This document shows, piece by piece, positions 44,375 through 54,467 of a stretch of DNA of 64,000 nucleotides (positions are counted from its first letter, which is position 1; each line of letters opens with the position of its first letter). The stretch is from RECM01 sp047921215 (GTDB lineage: Bacteria; Bacteroidota; Rhodothermia; Balneolales; Cyclonatronaceae). The stretch covers positions 1 through 64,000 of the forward strand of contig JBLRWO010000014.1 in NCBI GenBank assembly GCA_047921215.1, given 5' to 3'. The position numbers and the translations under genes are program-made. The notes beneath the pieces are model-generated. The model did no database searches and was not told the origin of the DNA. It worked only from the letters and a program-made list of their open reading frames with translations.

Positions 44375-44571
44375 CTCAATGGTGAAACTGTTCCCACATA
44401 GTCCATTTAAACGACCCGTTAATCAGATTTCAAGATTAACGCAGATTCCGGCACGCCCCTGTGGGAGTCAAGCCCATCATCGCAATTCATTAACCCCATA
44501 AATCCACGATTTTCGTGCCAAAACTCTTCCGCTCCAACCGTAAGCAATCTCCTGGCTAGCCGTTATCAGGT

Positions 44572-45762
44572 TCAGGACGGCATCGGCTGAGTTACCGCTT
44601 TACGGGCTGTTCGTAAAAGATAAACGATCATGACCCCGAACAGTATCGCATAGATCGTTGAGAACTGAAAAAGTGCGGTTAATGAGTACATCTCACTAAA
44701 GAACCCGATAACATTGGCGCTGAAGCCGAATCCAAGCTGAAGAGCAGCCACCATAAACCCGGAAACCACCGCTGAATGCTGCGGAAATTCATCTGTTGAG
44801 GCGCTTATCGATTGCGGGAACAGAAACGAGATTGCCAGGCCGCCGATCGCCATCGCAGCAAGATAAAGTATTTCAGTATCCGCCAGCGGTGTAAAAAAGA
44901 AAACAGCAGCCAATACAAACGGAGTGCTCATGAACAACAGGCGGGTTGTATACCGGAGTGCAAACAGCGCAAAAAGAACTCGTCCGAACGCAACAAATCC
45001 CCAAAAGAGCGAAAGGCCAAGAGATGCTTTAACCACAGAAAGTCCGCCCTCCTGCTCCAGGAAAACGCCTCCCCAGCTGCCGAACGTGGCTTCGCATGCA
45101 CCATAGAAAAATACGGCAACCACATACATCCAGAGACGGGCGGGCACTTTAAAAGGTTTCGCTTTCTCCTCTTTCGTCTGAAGCGTTTCTTTTAACTCCA
45201 TCGGCAAAAGGATGGTAAATATGAATAGCAATAAGAGGACAGCCGCAGCAAAAAACGGAGCTCCCCACCAGAGTGAATAAGAAGCGAAAAAACTGATTAA
45301 CAGCGGAGAGGTAGCCGTACCAATTCCCAGGAAAAAATGAAGGCCTGTGACGGCCGATGACTCTTTTCCCACAAAAAGCTGGTAAGCAAACGGGTTTAGT
45401 GCGGTGATTGAAAATCCGAATCCCGCTCCGAGAAAAGCGGTCGATAAGAGGATTATTACGTATGCTGTCGTTTGGTTTTCTATGAGCCAATTGCTTGTAC
45501 CTAACAGCATCATCGATAGTAACAACGCCGCCAGTCCGGTAAGCAGCACATTTTTCATGCCGATTTTATCGGCAAGTTTAGGGGCCAGCAGAGATGAAAG
45601 AATGGCTGTTATAATCTGGGGTGTAAAAATACTGCCGAACTGACCTCCCGTAAATCCATGAAAAGCCGGATCGGTTAATATGCTACCCGCCCCCGGGAAC
45701 ATGATCAGCGCCACACCCGCCATAAATCCACTTGTATAGATGGCTATTACTTTTTTTACCAT
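44572..45762 (-). CDS. MFS transporter
   Basis: 396 residues with about twelve hydrophobic segments and a central charged loop (ELKETLQTKEEKAKPF). The loop between helices 2 and 3 reads LADKIGMKNVLL, the usual MFS position for a basic/acidic gating motif. It belongs to the small sugar/metabolite-type major facilitator group, but the substrate is not evident. It is the last gene of a six-gene minus-strand unit. Its position after two alpha-glucan/glucoside hydrolases suggests import or export of a small sugar or sugar acid. Confidence 0.88.
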   Translation of the reverse strand: MVKKVIAIYTSGFMAGVALIMFPGAGSILTDPAFHGFTGGQFGSIFTPQIITAILSSLLAPKLADKIGMKNVLLTGLAALLLSMMLLGTSNWLIENQTTAYVIILLSTAFLGAGFGFSITALNPFAYQLFVGKESSAVTGLHFFLGIGTATSPLLISFFASYSLWWGAPFFAAAVLLLLFIFTILLPMELKETLQTKEEKAKPFKVPARLWMYVVAVFFYGACEATFGSWGGVFLEQEGGLSVVKASLGLSLFWGFVAFGRVLFALFALRYTTRLLFMSTPFVLAAVFFFTPLADTEILYLAAMAIGGLAISFLFPQSISASTDEFPQHSAVVSGFMVAALQLGFGFSANVIGFFSEMYSLTALFQFSTIYAILFGVMIVYLLRTARKAVTQPMPS

Positions 45763-45793
45763 CGATTAATCCCGGTGTAATTCATCCCTTTTT

Positions 45794-47743
45794 CTATGTA
45801 GCATTACCTGAGGCTAGGTTAACAATCTTCAGCAGAGCTCCGATCGACCACGCCTGCTGAATGGTTCCGCGCCCTTCGCCGGGCTCTTCACCGTCAAATA
45901 TCTCCGAAACCCCGTGAATACAACCCTCTTCGTAAAAGTGTTTTTTAAGCGTTTCAATCTCTGTTGCAACAAGCGCCCTGTTTTTGGCATTGTCGCCGTG
46001 GATACGAAGCCATGCTGTAAAATAATCCGCAAGCAAAAAGGGCCACACCGTTCCCTGGTGATAGGCATGATCGCGCTCCCATGCATCACCTTTGTAGATG
46101 GGTTTAAAATCGGGATGATTTTTGTTTAGCGTCCGCAATCCCAACGGTGTGTACAACTCGTCCGTAATCACTTTCAGAACCCCTTTTTCCTGTTGCTTAT
46201 TCAGAAGCCTGAACGGAAGGCTGAGAACATATACCTGGTTCGGCCGGATAGTATCATCCGTCATCTCTCCGGGTATCACCACATCGTTCAGGTAACCATC
46301 CGAATTAAGGAACCAGGTACTGAAATTTTTCTTCAGTTTTTTCGCCGATTCATGAACTGTTTTATTGAGATCTGTTTTTCGGCCCGTAATTTTTTCAAAC
46401 TCAACATAAATATTCAATGCGTTATACCAAAGAGCCTGAATCTCAACCGGACATCCGTGCCGCGGTGTTACCACCTTATCACCCACGCGTGCATCCATCC
46501 ATGTGAGCTGTGAAATACCTTCCCCTCCAAAGATAAATCCCTCGCCTGTCTGATGGATATTGTACCGGGTTCCGTTTATATGATGGGTGATGATGCCGGA
46601 AAGATCATCCATGGTATCTTTAATAAACTTTTTATCGCCAAACTGCTGATAGTACCGGTACAAAACCACAAACAGCCATAGGGTAGCATCAATCGTATTG
46701 TACTCCGGCTCATCGGTTTCTGAATCAGGAAACCGGTTTGGCAGCATTCCCCGGTCCAGGTACTTCAGAAAGGTTTGAATGATGGATTTACTGATTTCCT
46801 GCTTACCGGTTTCGATGCAAAGCGGAATCATTGCGATCATGGTATCCCGGCCCCAGTCTGTAAACCAGTGGTAGCCGGCGAGTAATGAATGACTTGCGGT
46901 CGATTCCCGGCTGACAATAAACTGGTTGGCGGCTACAAGAAGGTCGTTAACAAACGGATCATCAGATTTGCGCAACTGTTTCAGGCGCTGTTCTTCATTT
47001 TTTTGCCACTGACCAAAATTTTGATCTTTCGCCGTATCGCGAAGTGATAGAGAGAGGTAGGTGGTTTTGTGAGCCTTCAGACATATGCGGATGGTACCGA
47101 TAGAGAACATGTCTTCCGTGGCATCCAGCCCACGATGTGCCTCTTTTTCGTAGTATACCCCGAAAAACCAGTTTGGCGCCGGTTCAAACTCCCCTTCATG
47201 CGTAATATAAAACGGAAGTGACCCATATACAGGATGGATTTTGATATACTCCTTTTCGAATTCAAGATAAAAATCAGTATTTGGATTCTGATGCAGCAAT
47301 CCGTGGTAGTCGCGGTAGTTTAATAGCGGATTCAATTCAAGCAGAATATCCTCCTTTCCTTCATTTTTATAGCCGACTACGGTCGTGTTTCTCCCATATA
47401 CCATAAATACAGTCTTCGAGAGTTTAAAGAGTTCATTTCCCCAGGTTGTTTTTGGAAACGGGTTTCTATCGAAGGATAAAAAATACCGGTAGCCGGCCGG
47501 ATGAGTGACATCGCCGTAGTGATTTGTTCCCAGCTCAACGCTCTGATTCCCAATATGTACCGTCTCATCCAGTTTCGAGACTAATATTTTGCGGTTTGTC
47601 GGCGGATTAAAGGAGGCTACAAACAGGCCGTGATAACGCCGGGTGTTACAACCGTGTATTGTGGATGATGCGTAGCTGCCGAGCCCATTGGTCACGACCC
47701 ACTCTTTTGATGCCAGTGATTCCTGCAATTCTGATCTCTGCAT
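45794..47743 (-). CDS. Glycogen debranching enzyme-like amylo-alpha-1,6-glucosidase (GH133-type)
   Basis: 649 residues. The N-terminal beta-sandwich (GDE N-terminal domain) begins EWVVTNGLGSYASST with GCNTRRYHGLF. The C-terminal alpha/alpha barrel has YHWFTDWGRDTMIAMIPLC and DAWERDHAYHQGTVWPFLL, which contain the acidic residues expected to act in catalysis. It would remove alpha-1,6-linked glucose branches from glycogen or a related cytoplasmic glucan. No signal peptide. It is 9 bases downstream of the GH63-like glucosidase and probably acts with it. Confidence 0.9.
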   Translation of the reverse strand: MQRSELQESLASKEWVVTNGLGSYASSTIHGCNTRRYHGLFVASFNPPTNRKILVSKLDETVHIGNQSVELGTNHYGDVTHPAGYRYFLSFDRNPFPKTTWGNELFKLSKTVFMVYGRNTTVVGYKNEGKEDILLELNPLLNYRDYHGLLHQNPNTDFYLEFEKEYIKIHPVYGSLPFYITHEGEFEPAPNWFFGVYYEKEAHRGLDATEDMFSIGTIRICLKAHKTTYLSLSLRDTAKDQNFGQWQKNEEQRLKQLRKSDDPFVNDLLVAANQFIVSRESTASHSLLAGYHWFTDWGRDTMIAMIPLCIETGKQEISKSIIQTFLKYLDRGMLPNRFPDSETDEPEYNTIDATLWLFVVLYRYYQQFGDKKFIKDTMDDLSGIITHHINGTRYNIHQTGEGFIFGGEGISQLTWMDARVGDKVVTPRHGCPVEIQALWYNALNIYVEFEKITGRKTDLNKTVHESAKKLKKNFSTWFLNSDGYLNDVVIPGEMTDDTIRPNQVYVLSLPFRLLNKQQEKGVLKVITDELYTPLGLRTLNKNHPDFKPIYKGDAWERDHAYHQGTVWPFLLADYFTAWLRIHGDNAKNRALVATEIETLKKHFYEEGCIHGVSEIFDGEEPGEGRGTIQQAWSIGALLKIVNLASGNAT

Positions 47744-47752
47744 AGTGAACTC

Positions 47753-50404
47753 CTATTTTGCAGGGTGATTGTGAATGCAGTCTATCAATTCAGCAACAAC
47801 GCCGGTCCAGCCGGTTTGGTGAGAAGCCCCAACGCCGCGCCCGTTATCCCCGTGGAAATACTCGTAAAAGAGGATTAAATCACTGAAATCAGGGTTTTTT
47901 TGATAGATATCATGAAGAGCGTGCACGGGTCTGGAGGAGTCTTCCTGCTTTTCGAACATGGAAATCAGATTGGCCGATATATCATCCGCAATCAAACCTA
48001 GGTTTTTCAGTTTATCATTTTGATATGGGCATTGTACCAGGCACTCGTCGCCATAAAACCGGTGCAGCTCCTTCAGAGACTGTATCAGCAGATAGTTCAT
48101 GGGAGTCCAGATTGGGCCCCGCCAGTTTGAGTTTCCTCCAAACAGGCCGGTTCTGGATTCGGCCGGTTCATATTTCAGATCAAAATCCTGCCCCTGGATA
48201 TTGACGATATATGGCTCCTCATGTACCTTTGAAAGTGATCGTATCCCGTAAGGAGAGAAAAATTCATCTACACTCAGCAGAGGTTTGAGCACCATCGGCA
48301 GCCGTTCAAGCGGAACCAGCGATAGCAGCAGGTCGCCTTTATCATCGTATGAGTCGATAACAAGATGATGGTGATTGTCTTGCCTGTATTTTCTGAACCA
48401 TTTTAACCTCCGGGTAAAATCGGGAAGTTTTTCAAGGTATTCGTTTTTCACTACAAGCGTTGCAAAAAGAGTGGTTAGGCCAACGAGCGAGCGTACTTTC
48501 AGGGGAATTCGCTGCCCGTCCGGCATCACAAGAACATCGTAGAAAAACCCGTCATCATGACCCACACAACCGTCGTCTTCCAGTCCCAGGCAGTTAATCG
48601 CTTCCGAGATATAGACAAAATGTTCGAGAAATTTCGTCGCTACATCCTCGAATCCTGCCGGGTCATCCTGTGCAATTTCAAGAGCCATCTCGAGCATATT
48701 CAGGCAATACATCGCCATCCAGCTTGTACCGTCTGCCTGTTCCAGATGGCCGCCACCCGGAATTTGAGCACTCCGGTCAAACACCCCGATATTGTCAAGG
48801 CCTAAAAATCCGCCCTCAAACACATTATTGTCATTTTTATCTTTCCGGTTTACCCACCAGGTAAAGTTGATCAGCAGTTTCTGGAACACTTTTTTTAAAA
48901 AATCAGTATCTCCCTTTCCCGTTTTTTCTTTTTCCATTTTATAAATCTGCATGCAGGACCAGGCATGCACCGGGGGATTTACATCCCCAAACGCCCATTC
49001 ATACGCCGGAATCTGGCCGTTGGGTTTCATATACCACTCCCTCAAAAAAAGAATAAGCTGATCTTTGGCAAACTGAGTATCGACCATGGCGAGCGGCACA
49101 CAGTGAAAAGCAAGATCCCAGGCCGCATACCAGGGATATTCCCATTTGTCGGGCATGGAGATGATATCCCGGTTATTGAGCGTTCTCCAATCCGAATTTC
49201 TGCCGTGTTTTCGTCTTTCCGGTGGCGGAATCTGGCCTTTGTCTCCATCCAGCCATTGGGGGATATCGATGTAATAGAACTGCTTTGTCCATAGCATACC
49301 GGCAAAAGCCTGCCTTTGAATATTTTTGTGATCACTATTACCGCCCGTTTTAAACTGCGAGTAAAATTCATCCGCCTCTTTTTCTCTCTCTTCAAATACG
49401 CGATCAAATGATGTTTTAAGAGGGTTTTTGCTGTGTCTTTTTTTCGAAAGCCGCAGGCGGATCTCTTTCTCCTCTTTCCCTTTTAACGCAATCTTGTAAA
49501 GGGGTGAAAATTTGGTGCCGGAATCAATTGTATCAAAAGCAGTGTAATCGCCACTCACAACGGCATCGTTGATGCTGTCTTTCACCCTCTCTGTCGGGTT
49601 CGGCTGATTGGAAAGCCGCATAACATTGGTTTCATTTTCGGCAAAGAGAAGTTTATCGGCGCCATCACAGTAAAAGTGGTACTCTTTCAACTTCGGATGA
49701 GTTGCTTTTATCTCTGCATACGAAGATTCCTTTTTCGACAGGTTTAAAGATGGGCGTTTGTCTATCAGGCCGAAACTCCAGAGATTGGTAAACCAGAGTG
49801 TGGGCAGCATCGTAATTTCGGCAGAATCTTCCGCTCGGTTTATTATCCTGATTTTAATCAGTATATCATCTATATCGGCCTTGGCATATTCGGTAAGTAC
49901 GTCGAAGTATTCGTTGTTATCGAAAATTCCGGTATCCAGGATCTCATATTCGTTCTCATCGATCGTTCTTTCCCGGTTCACACGAACAAGCTCGTTATAG
50001 GGAAATGCATTCTGAGGATATTTGTAAAGGTGTTTCATATACGAATGAGTGGGCGTGCTGTCGAGATAGTAGTACAGCTCCTTCACATCTTCGCCGTGAT
50101 TTCCCTGCGGGCCGGTTAAGCCAAACAGCCTCTCTTTGATAATCGGATCCTTGCCATTCCACATGGCCACGCTAAAATTGAGATTGCAGTCATCGTCCGT
50201 AATTCCGGCTATCCCGTCTTCACCCCATCGGTAGACGCGGCTCCGGGCATGATCGTGCGGAAAATAATCCCACGCCTCACCGTGTTCACTGTAATCTTCA
50301 CGCACCGTTCCCCACTGGCGTTCACTCAGATACGGGCCCCATCGAAGCCAGTTTGCGGTCTTACTGTAATTGGCGTCAATCCTTTTTTTTTCTTCTGTTG
50401 CCAT
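47753..50404 (-). CDS. GH63-like glucosidase (long bacterial form)
   Basis: 883 residues, cytoplasmic by lack of a signal. The N-terminus reads RWGPYLSERQWGTVREDYS, the usual opening of these proteins. The alpha/alpha-barrel part contains YPWYAAWDLAFHCVPLAM with a likely catalytic Asp, LFGGNSNWRGPIWTPMNY, and a C-terminal GDNGRGVGASHQTGWTG. The family splits alpha-glucosides and related glycosides (eukaryotic glucosidase I and E. coli YgjK are relatives). The exact sugar is unknown; a compatible-solute glucoside or an oligosaccharide is possible. It is coupled with a debranching enzyme and a glucose-dehydrogenase-like SDR. Confidence 0.85.
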   Translation of the reverse strand: MATEEKKRIDANYSKTANWLRWGPYLSERQWGTVREDYSEHGEAWDYFPHDHARSRVYRWGEDGIAGITDDDCNLNFSVAMWNGKDPIIKERLFGLTGPQGNHGEDVKELYYYLDSTPTHSYMKHLYKYPQNAFPYNELVRVNRERTIDENEYEILDTGIFDNNEYFDVLTEYAKADIDDILIKIRIINRAEDSAEITMLPTLWFTNLWSFGLIDKRPSLNLSKKESSYAEIKATHPKLKEYHFYCDGADKLLFAENETNVMRLSNQPNPTERVKDSINDAVVSGDYTAFDTIDSGTKFSPLYKIALKGKEEKEIRLRLSKKRHSKNPLKTSFDRVFEEREKEADEFYSQFKTGGNSDHKNIQRQAFAGMLWTKQFYYIDIPQWLDGDKGQIPPPERRKHGRNSDWRTLNNRDIISMPDKWEYPWYAAWDLAFHCVPLAMVDTQFAKDQLILFLREWYMKPNGQIPAYEWAFGDVNPPVHAWSCMQIYKMEKEKTGKGDTDFLKKVFQKLLINFTWWVNRKDKNDNNVFEGGFLGLDNIGVFDRSAQIPGGGHLEQADGTSWMAMYCLNMLEMALEIAQDDPAGFEDVATKFLEHFVYISEAINCLGLEDDGCVGHDDGFFYDVLVMPDGQRIPLKVRSLVGLTTLFATLVVKNEYLEKLPDFTRRLKWFRKYRQDNHHHLVIDSYDDKGDLLLSLVPLERLPMVLKPLLSVDEFFSPYGIRSLSKVHEEPYIVNIQGQDFDLKYEPAESRTGLFGGNSNWRGPIWTPMNYLLIQSLKELHRFYGDECLVQCPYQNDKLKNLGLIADDISANLISMFEKQEDSSRPVHALHDIYQKNPDFSDLILFYEYFHGDNGRGVGASHQTGWTGVVAELIDCIHNHPAK

Positions 50405-50422
50405 GATTCTTTCTTTGAAAAT

Positions 50423-51244
50423 TTAACCGTTTTCAGTGAATCCGGGATAGCAGGTCATGCCACCATCGATGAAGATGGTTGTGCCGTTGATGTAATCCGA
50501 CTCATCCGATGCCAGCCAGACGGCTGCCGATCCGATATCAGACGGTTCGCCAATGCGGTTGTAGGGGATCAGCTTATTTAGCTTTTCAAGGGCTTCCGGC
50601 GTCTCCCACGCCTCCCGGTTGATGGGCGTTTTAACGGCTCCGGGCGCAATGCTGTTAGCCCGAACCTTCATGGGGCCATACTCCTGCGTTATCGTCTGCA
50701 TCAGCATAACAATGGCCCCTTTTGAGGCGGCATAGTTGGCATGGCCCGCCCACGGTATCTTTTCGTGAACCGAACTGATGGTGATGATTTTGCCGAGCGC
50801 AGCCGATATTTCGGGACGCATTCCCCTTCGCAGAAATTCGCGAATCCCTTCCCTCGCACAGAGAAACTGTCCGGTCAGATTCACATCAATCACTTTTTGC
50901 CACGCATCCAACGGCATCTCGTGCAGCGGGTAGTCGCTCTGGATTCCGGCATTCGGAACCACAATATCCACGGTTCCGAAGTGATCAACGGCTTTTTTAA
51001 ACATCGCTTTCACGTCATCTTCTTTCGTTACATCACACTTGAACGGGATCGCCTGCCCGCATAAATCATCATCACAAATATCGTGTGCAACCTCTTCTGC
51101 TGCTTCCGGGTCTGTGATATAGTTGATGATGACGTTTGCCCCATCGCGCCCGATAGAGGTTGCAATGGATTTGCCGATACCGGAATTGGCCCCGGTAACA
51201 ATGGCTGTTTGTCCTGTAAGTCGTTTATTCGGTTTTTGATACAT
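50423..51244 (-). CDS. SDR oxidoreductase, glucose 1-dehydrogenase-like
   Basis: 273 residues of the classical SDR family. The cofactor motif is TGANSGIG, NAG follows in VPNAGIQ, the catalytic Ser lies in ITISSVHE and the Tyr/Lys pair in NYAASKG. SVHE with the downstream AAWLASDESDYINGTTIFIDGGM matches the bacterial glucose 1-dehydrogenase subgroup, which oxidises glucose to gluconolactone with NAD(P). Its place between a glucosidase and a VOC/GMC pair fits a pathway that frees and then oxidises glucose. Confidence 0.85.
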   Translation of the reverse strand: MYQKPNKRLTGQTAIVTGANSGIGKSIATSIGRDGANVIINYITDPEAAEEVAHDICDDDLCGQAIPFKCDVTKEDDVKAMFKKAVDHFGTVDIVVPNAGIQSDYPLHEMPLDAWQKVIDVNLTGQFLCAREGIREFLRRGMRPEISAALGKIITISSVHEKIPWAGHANYAASKGAIVMLMQTITQEYGPMKVRANSIAPGAVKTPINREAWETPEALEKLNKLIPYNRIGEPSDIGSAAVWLASDESDYINGTTIFIDGGMTCYPGFTENG

Positions 51245-51264
51245 AATGGAATGTTGTTTGTCGA

Positions 51265-52290
51265 TTAATTTTGTACAACCAGAACCGCATGCCCGTCAGC
51301 ATCTCTGAGCATAAACCCAAGCCTGTACGGAAGCGGAGATGATTCAAGATTTACAATTTGAGTGGAGATGATTTCGTACTTACCCAGGGCCGATTGGTAC
51401 ACGCGCTCAAGATCATCCACAACAATGGTAGTGTGCCAGTGCCATAAATCGGAAGGATGGCTCGGTTCGGGATAGGGCCTGCCGTCCGGCGGAGTGATGT
51501 ATTCCAGGAACTCCACACCGATTCCGTTTTCTGCTCCCAGGCCGGTAATATCAAGCCTGGCCCCGAAAACCTGGTTCAGGTGTTCCTGTTCTGTGCCAAA
51601 ATTTTCGCTCGACCCCATCACGTCAAGCCCGAGAAGGCCCGCATAAAATTCTTTTTGATGATCTGTATTTGAAACAGCAATCGCGGTGTGATCTATACCG
51701 AGGTACAGCTCATACGAACCTTCCTGCCAGCGTGGATTCCCTTTGTCTTCGGGAAACCAGATCAACTCCAGGTTGTGTCCGTCGGGATCGCGAAAATAGA
51801 ACGCTTTAATTCCGGCTGCTGCAGGAATGGTTTCCGGCAGCGTCTGCGGGAATGTGGAGACATGCGTTACCTTCTGGTCTCTCAACCCGGCGTATGCCTC
51901 TTCCATATCAGATACCACAATCGCAATGTGCTGAAACCAGAGGTCATTGCTTTTCGAATCGGGCGGAATGCTTCTGCCCTCTCTCCCCGCGAACTCCTGC
52001 AGGTAAATCTGTTCGCTGCCCAGTTCAAGTTTCACCAGGTTTACAGCTGTACTGTTCATCACGGAGCCAAAAAGTGCGGCAGCCGTTTTGCTATCAAGGG
52101 TAAATCGTTCACTCTCCCGAAAAGGGAGAATCTCCGTATAAAAAGGCATCATTTCATCGATGCCAGAAACGGTAATGGTTACCGATTCAACATGCAGAGC
52201 CTGCTGCGAAAATGCGGCGTTAAAGGTGCCGGCACTGATGAATAAAAGCAGTGATAGCCACAACATATATCGTTTCAGAGAAGCGGTCAT
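51265..52290 (-). CDS. Exported protein with two VOC (glyoxalase-fold) domains
   Basis: 341 residues with a signal peptide (ending NAAFSQ). Two tandem vicinal-oxygen-chelate domains follow: the first opens ESVTITVSGIDEMMPFY, the second IDHTAIAVSNTDHQKEFY. His and Glu at the canonical positions (HIAIVV, LELIWF, HWHTTIVV) could bind a metal. The substrate is unknown; dioxygenases, isomerases and binding proteins share the fold. Its start overlaps the end of the GMC oxidoreductase gene by 4 bases, so the two are translationally coupled and may share a pathway, although the GMC protein has no obvious signal. Confidence 0.8.
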   Translation of the reverse strand: MTASLKRYMLWLSLLLFISAGTFNAAFSQQALHVESVTITVSGIDEMMPFYTEILPFRESERFTLDSKTAAALFGSVMNSTAVNLVKLELGSEQIYLQEFAGREGRSIPPDSKSNDLWFQHIAIVVSDMEEAYAGLRDQKVTHVSTFPQTLPETIPAAAGIKAFYFRDPDGHNLELIWFPEDKGNPRWQEGSYELYLGIDHTAIAVSNTDHQKEFYAGLLGLDVMGSSENFGTEQEHLNQVFGARLDITGLGAENGIGVEFLEYITPPDGRPYPEPSHPSDLWHWHTTIVVDDLERVYQSALGKYEIISTQIVNLESSPLPYRLGFMLRDADGHAVLVVQN

Positions 52291-53828
52291 AAGACCTCAT
52301 TTGCAAGATGATCACCAACCCGCAGCGACATGGCCATAATGGTAAGCCCGGGATTTACGGCCGAACTGGACGGAAAGAAACTTCCGTCAACCACATACAG
52401 ATTGTTTACATCATGAGCCCGGCACATCGTATTCAACGCGGATGTTTTCGGGTCTGTGCCAAAGCGGATGGTGCCGCACTGGTGAGCTGTACCGGCCAGC
52501 GGTATTTTCTTGCCGAGATAGAGGCTGTTGGGCAGCAGGCTGGGCTCGCATCCCGAGTTGCGCAGAATCCACTTCAGTTTTTTGATCAATCGCTTATGCC
52601 CTTCCAGGTTGTTCTCGGTATAACTGAGGCGAATCTGGCCCGTTTTGGTCAGGGTCACCCTGTTTTCAGGATCAGGCAAATCTTCGGATGTAAGCCAGAA
52701 GTCGAGGGCGTGGTCGGCAATAAACTCAAGCGGGAAATCAGGGGTAAACGAAGGCGCTTCCTCTCTGAACATGACAGCATCCGATTTTCCCAGCATCTGA
52801 ATGTGGCCGAGCGGATAATCAAAATCATCCGAACCGAAATAGAAATCATTGATTGCAAACGTCTTGCCAAATTTTGTGGGATTCGGTTTTTTTGAAATCG
52901 CCAAGAGTGCAGAATTATTATGGGCCATGTAATGCCTGCCAACCACACCCGAGCTGTTTGCAAGCCCATCGGGATGCCTATCATTTACCGAGCGCAGTAA
53001 AAGTGCAGCGGAGTTTACGGCTCCGCAGGCAACCACCACTATGTTTGCGGTGTATTCCGTTTTTTCTCCATCCTTCTCTGCTATGACCTTCTCTACTACA
53101 TTGCCGGCCGGATTTGTGACCAACTTTTCTACAAACACGTTGGTTATAAGCGTGACATTCCCGGACTGCAAGGCAGGTTTGATGCCGATAACGTGAGAAT
53201 CGGCCTTGGATTCCGTCGGGTCGGGAAAGCCGTCAAACCGGTCTAAAACCAGTGGTCCCTGACTATTATTATCCTTAAGCTTAACACCAATAGGCAGTGG
53301 AAAAGGTTTAAGGCCAAGCCGGGCTACATCATTAAAAAGCTCCTGAATTCTCGGTTCGTGAGGAAGCGCTGAATGAGGATAGGGATGTTCTTCTTCCGGT
53401 TCCGTGGGGTCCGTTTGCCGTTCCCCGTGCACCTCGTACATTTTTTCGGCTTCCAGGTACCAGGGCTTAAAGTCCTGGTAAGACAATGGCCAGGCCGGTG
53501 AAACTCCGCCGTGATGTTTAACCTCTCCGAAATCTTCTTCCCGAAGACGAAGCAGAGCGGCGCCATACATTTTGGTATTACCGCCAACGCAATAGTGTAT
53601 TCCGGGATGAAATTCCTTGTCATCTTTATCAAGCCAGGTTTCCTTTGCCTTGTATCTTGATTTCAGAAACACTTTCTCCGTATCCCAGTTCTCTTTTTCC
53701 CTTGGAATGAAATCCCCTCTCTCGAGAATCAGTATTTTTTTTCCGGTGAGAGCCAGTTTTCGTGCAAGTGTCCCTCCTCCCGCTCCGGTTCCAATGATGA
53801 TCACATCATATTCATTATTTTTAGTCAA
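52287..53828 (-). CDS. GMC-family FAD oxidoreductase
   Basis: 513 residues. The FAD dinucleotide motif is IIGTGAGGGTLA near the start, followed by GGNTKMYGAALLRLR typical of the family's flavin loop. The C-terminus has AGTAHQCGT with a probable catalytic His and VDGSFFPSSSAVNPGLTIMA with the Asn/His partner region. GMC enzymes oxidise alcohol groups, including sugars at C2 or C3. It is the first gene of the minus-strand operon of GMC, VOC, SDR, GH63, GH133 and MFS. A sugar-oxidising role is likely from context; the electron acceptor is not shown. Confidence 0.88.
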   Translation of the reverse strand: MTKNNEYDVIIIGTGAGGGTLARKLALTGKKILILERGDFIPREKENWDTEKVFLKSRYKAKETWLDKDDKEFHPGIHYCVGGNTKMYGAALLRLREEDFGEVKHHGGVSPAWPLSYQDFKPWYLEAEKMYEVHGERQTDPTEPEEEHPYPHSALPHEPRIQELFNDVARLGLKPFPLPIGVKLKDNNSQGPLVLDRFDGFPDPTESKADSHVIGIKPALQSGNVTLITNVFVEKLVTNPAGNVVEKVIAEKDGEKTEYTANIVVVACGAVNSAALLLRSVNDRHPDGLANSSGVVGRHYMAHNNSALLAISKKPNPTKFGKTFAINDFYFGSDDFDYPLGHIQMLGKSDAVMFREEAPSFTPDFPLEFIADHALDFWLTSEDLPDPENRVTLTKTGQIRLSYTENNLEGHKRLIKKLKWILRNSGCEPSLLPNSLYLGKKIPLAGTAHQCGTIRFGTDPKTSALNTMCRAHDVNNLYVVDGSFFPSSSAVNPGLTIMAMSLRVGDHLANEVL

Positions 53829-54467
53829 AGTTGGATGGTGTTTTGAAAATGTTTCTGGATGTAATTTGACAACGTATTCATTTCTTAATCATTAGACTAT
53901 TATAGCATATTATTACAGACAATTTGCAAATTTACACGACTAATACAGTCACGTTTGTGTAACTAAACAGTTCTAATTAAGCTCGGTTTTATAGGGCATT
54001 GTTGATTTGTAATATCCGAAAGAAGATTCATTCTGTTAAAAGGACTGTCAATCTGTAGATTTGCCCTGAATTTTTTGTATGGGAAAAACCGGCCGACGCT
54101 TCCGTCCGGCTGAATAAACCTATCGAAACCGGTGATCCCCCGCAAAAATCTACCGGCGGCTGGCCCATTTTGAACAGCTCAGCCGGGCGGTTACATCCGG
54201 TATGCGAAGAGCCGGCGACCGGCCGAAGGTGGTAAATGCGTAGATAATCCCAACAATTGCGCGGATAGTACAAGTTTGAGCACGATGATGTGCCTAATAT
54301 TATTATTTACCCTGGTACGGTGAAAACCCTGCATGTACGATCAGGTTACAGGCTTACATTACATGAAGCGAGATTCCGGGAAATCATGTTTGACGTAACC
54401 GGAATGATGATCGCCCGGCAGATCGGTCACCCGAAAATAATGATAATCAATTGTTGGTTTACTAAAC
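53829..54467. other. 639-base divergent intergenic region, hairpin-rich
   Basis: Lies between the carbohydrate operon (minus) and the FIST cluster (plus). It contains a possible promoter for the former, a GC-rich hairpin segment (about 54086-54230, including CCGGCGGCTG pairing with CAGCTCAGCCGG), and a core related to the 4.2-4.5 kb repeats near 54255. Frames of 60-82 codons exist but show no recognisable protein motif. Confidence 0.5.
53927..53934 (-). promoter_or_regulatory. Possible -7 element for the GMC operon
   Basis: Minus strand TAAATTTG fits the Bacteroidota -7 consensus TAnnTTTG, about 100 bases before the ATG. I do not see a convincing -33 TTG, so this is tentative. Confidence 0.3.
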
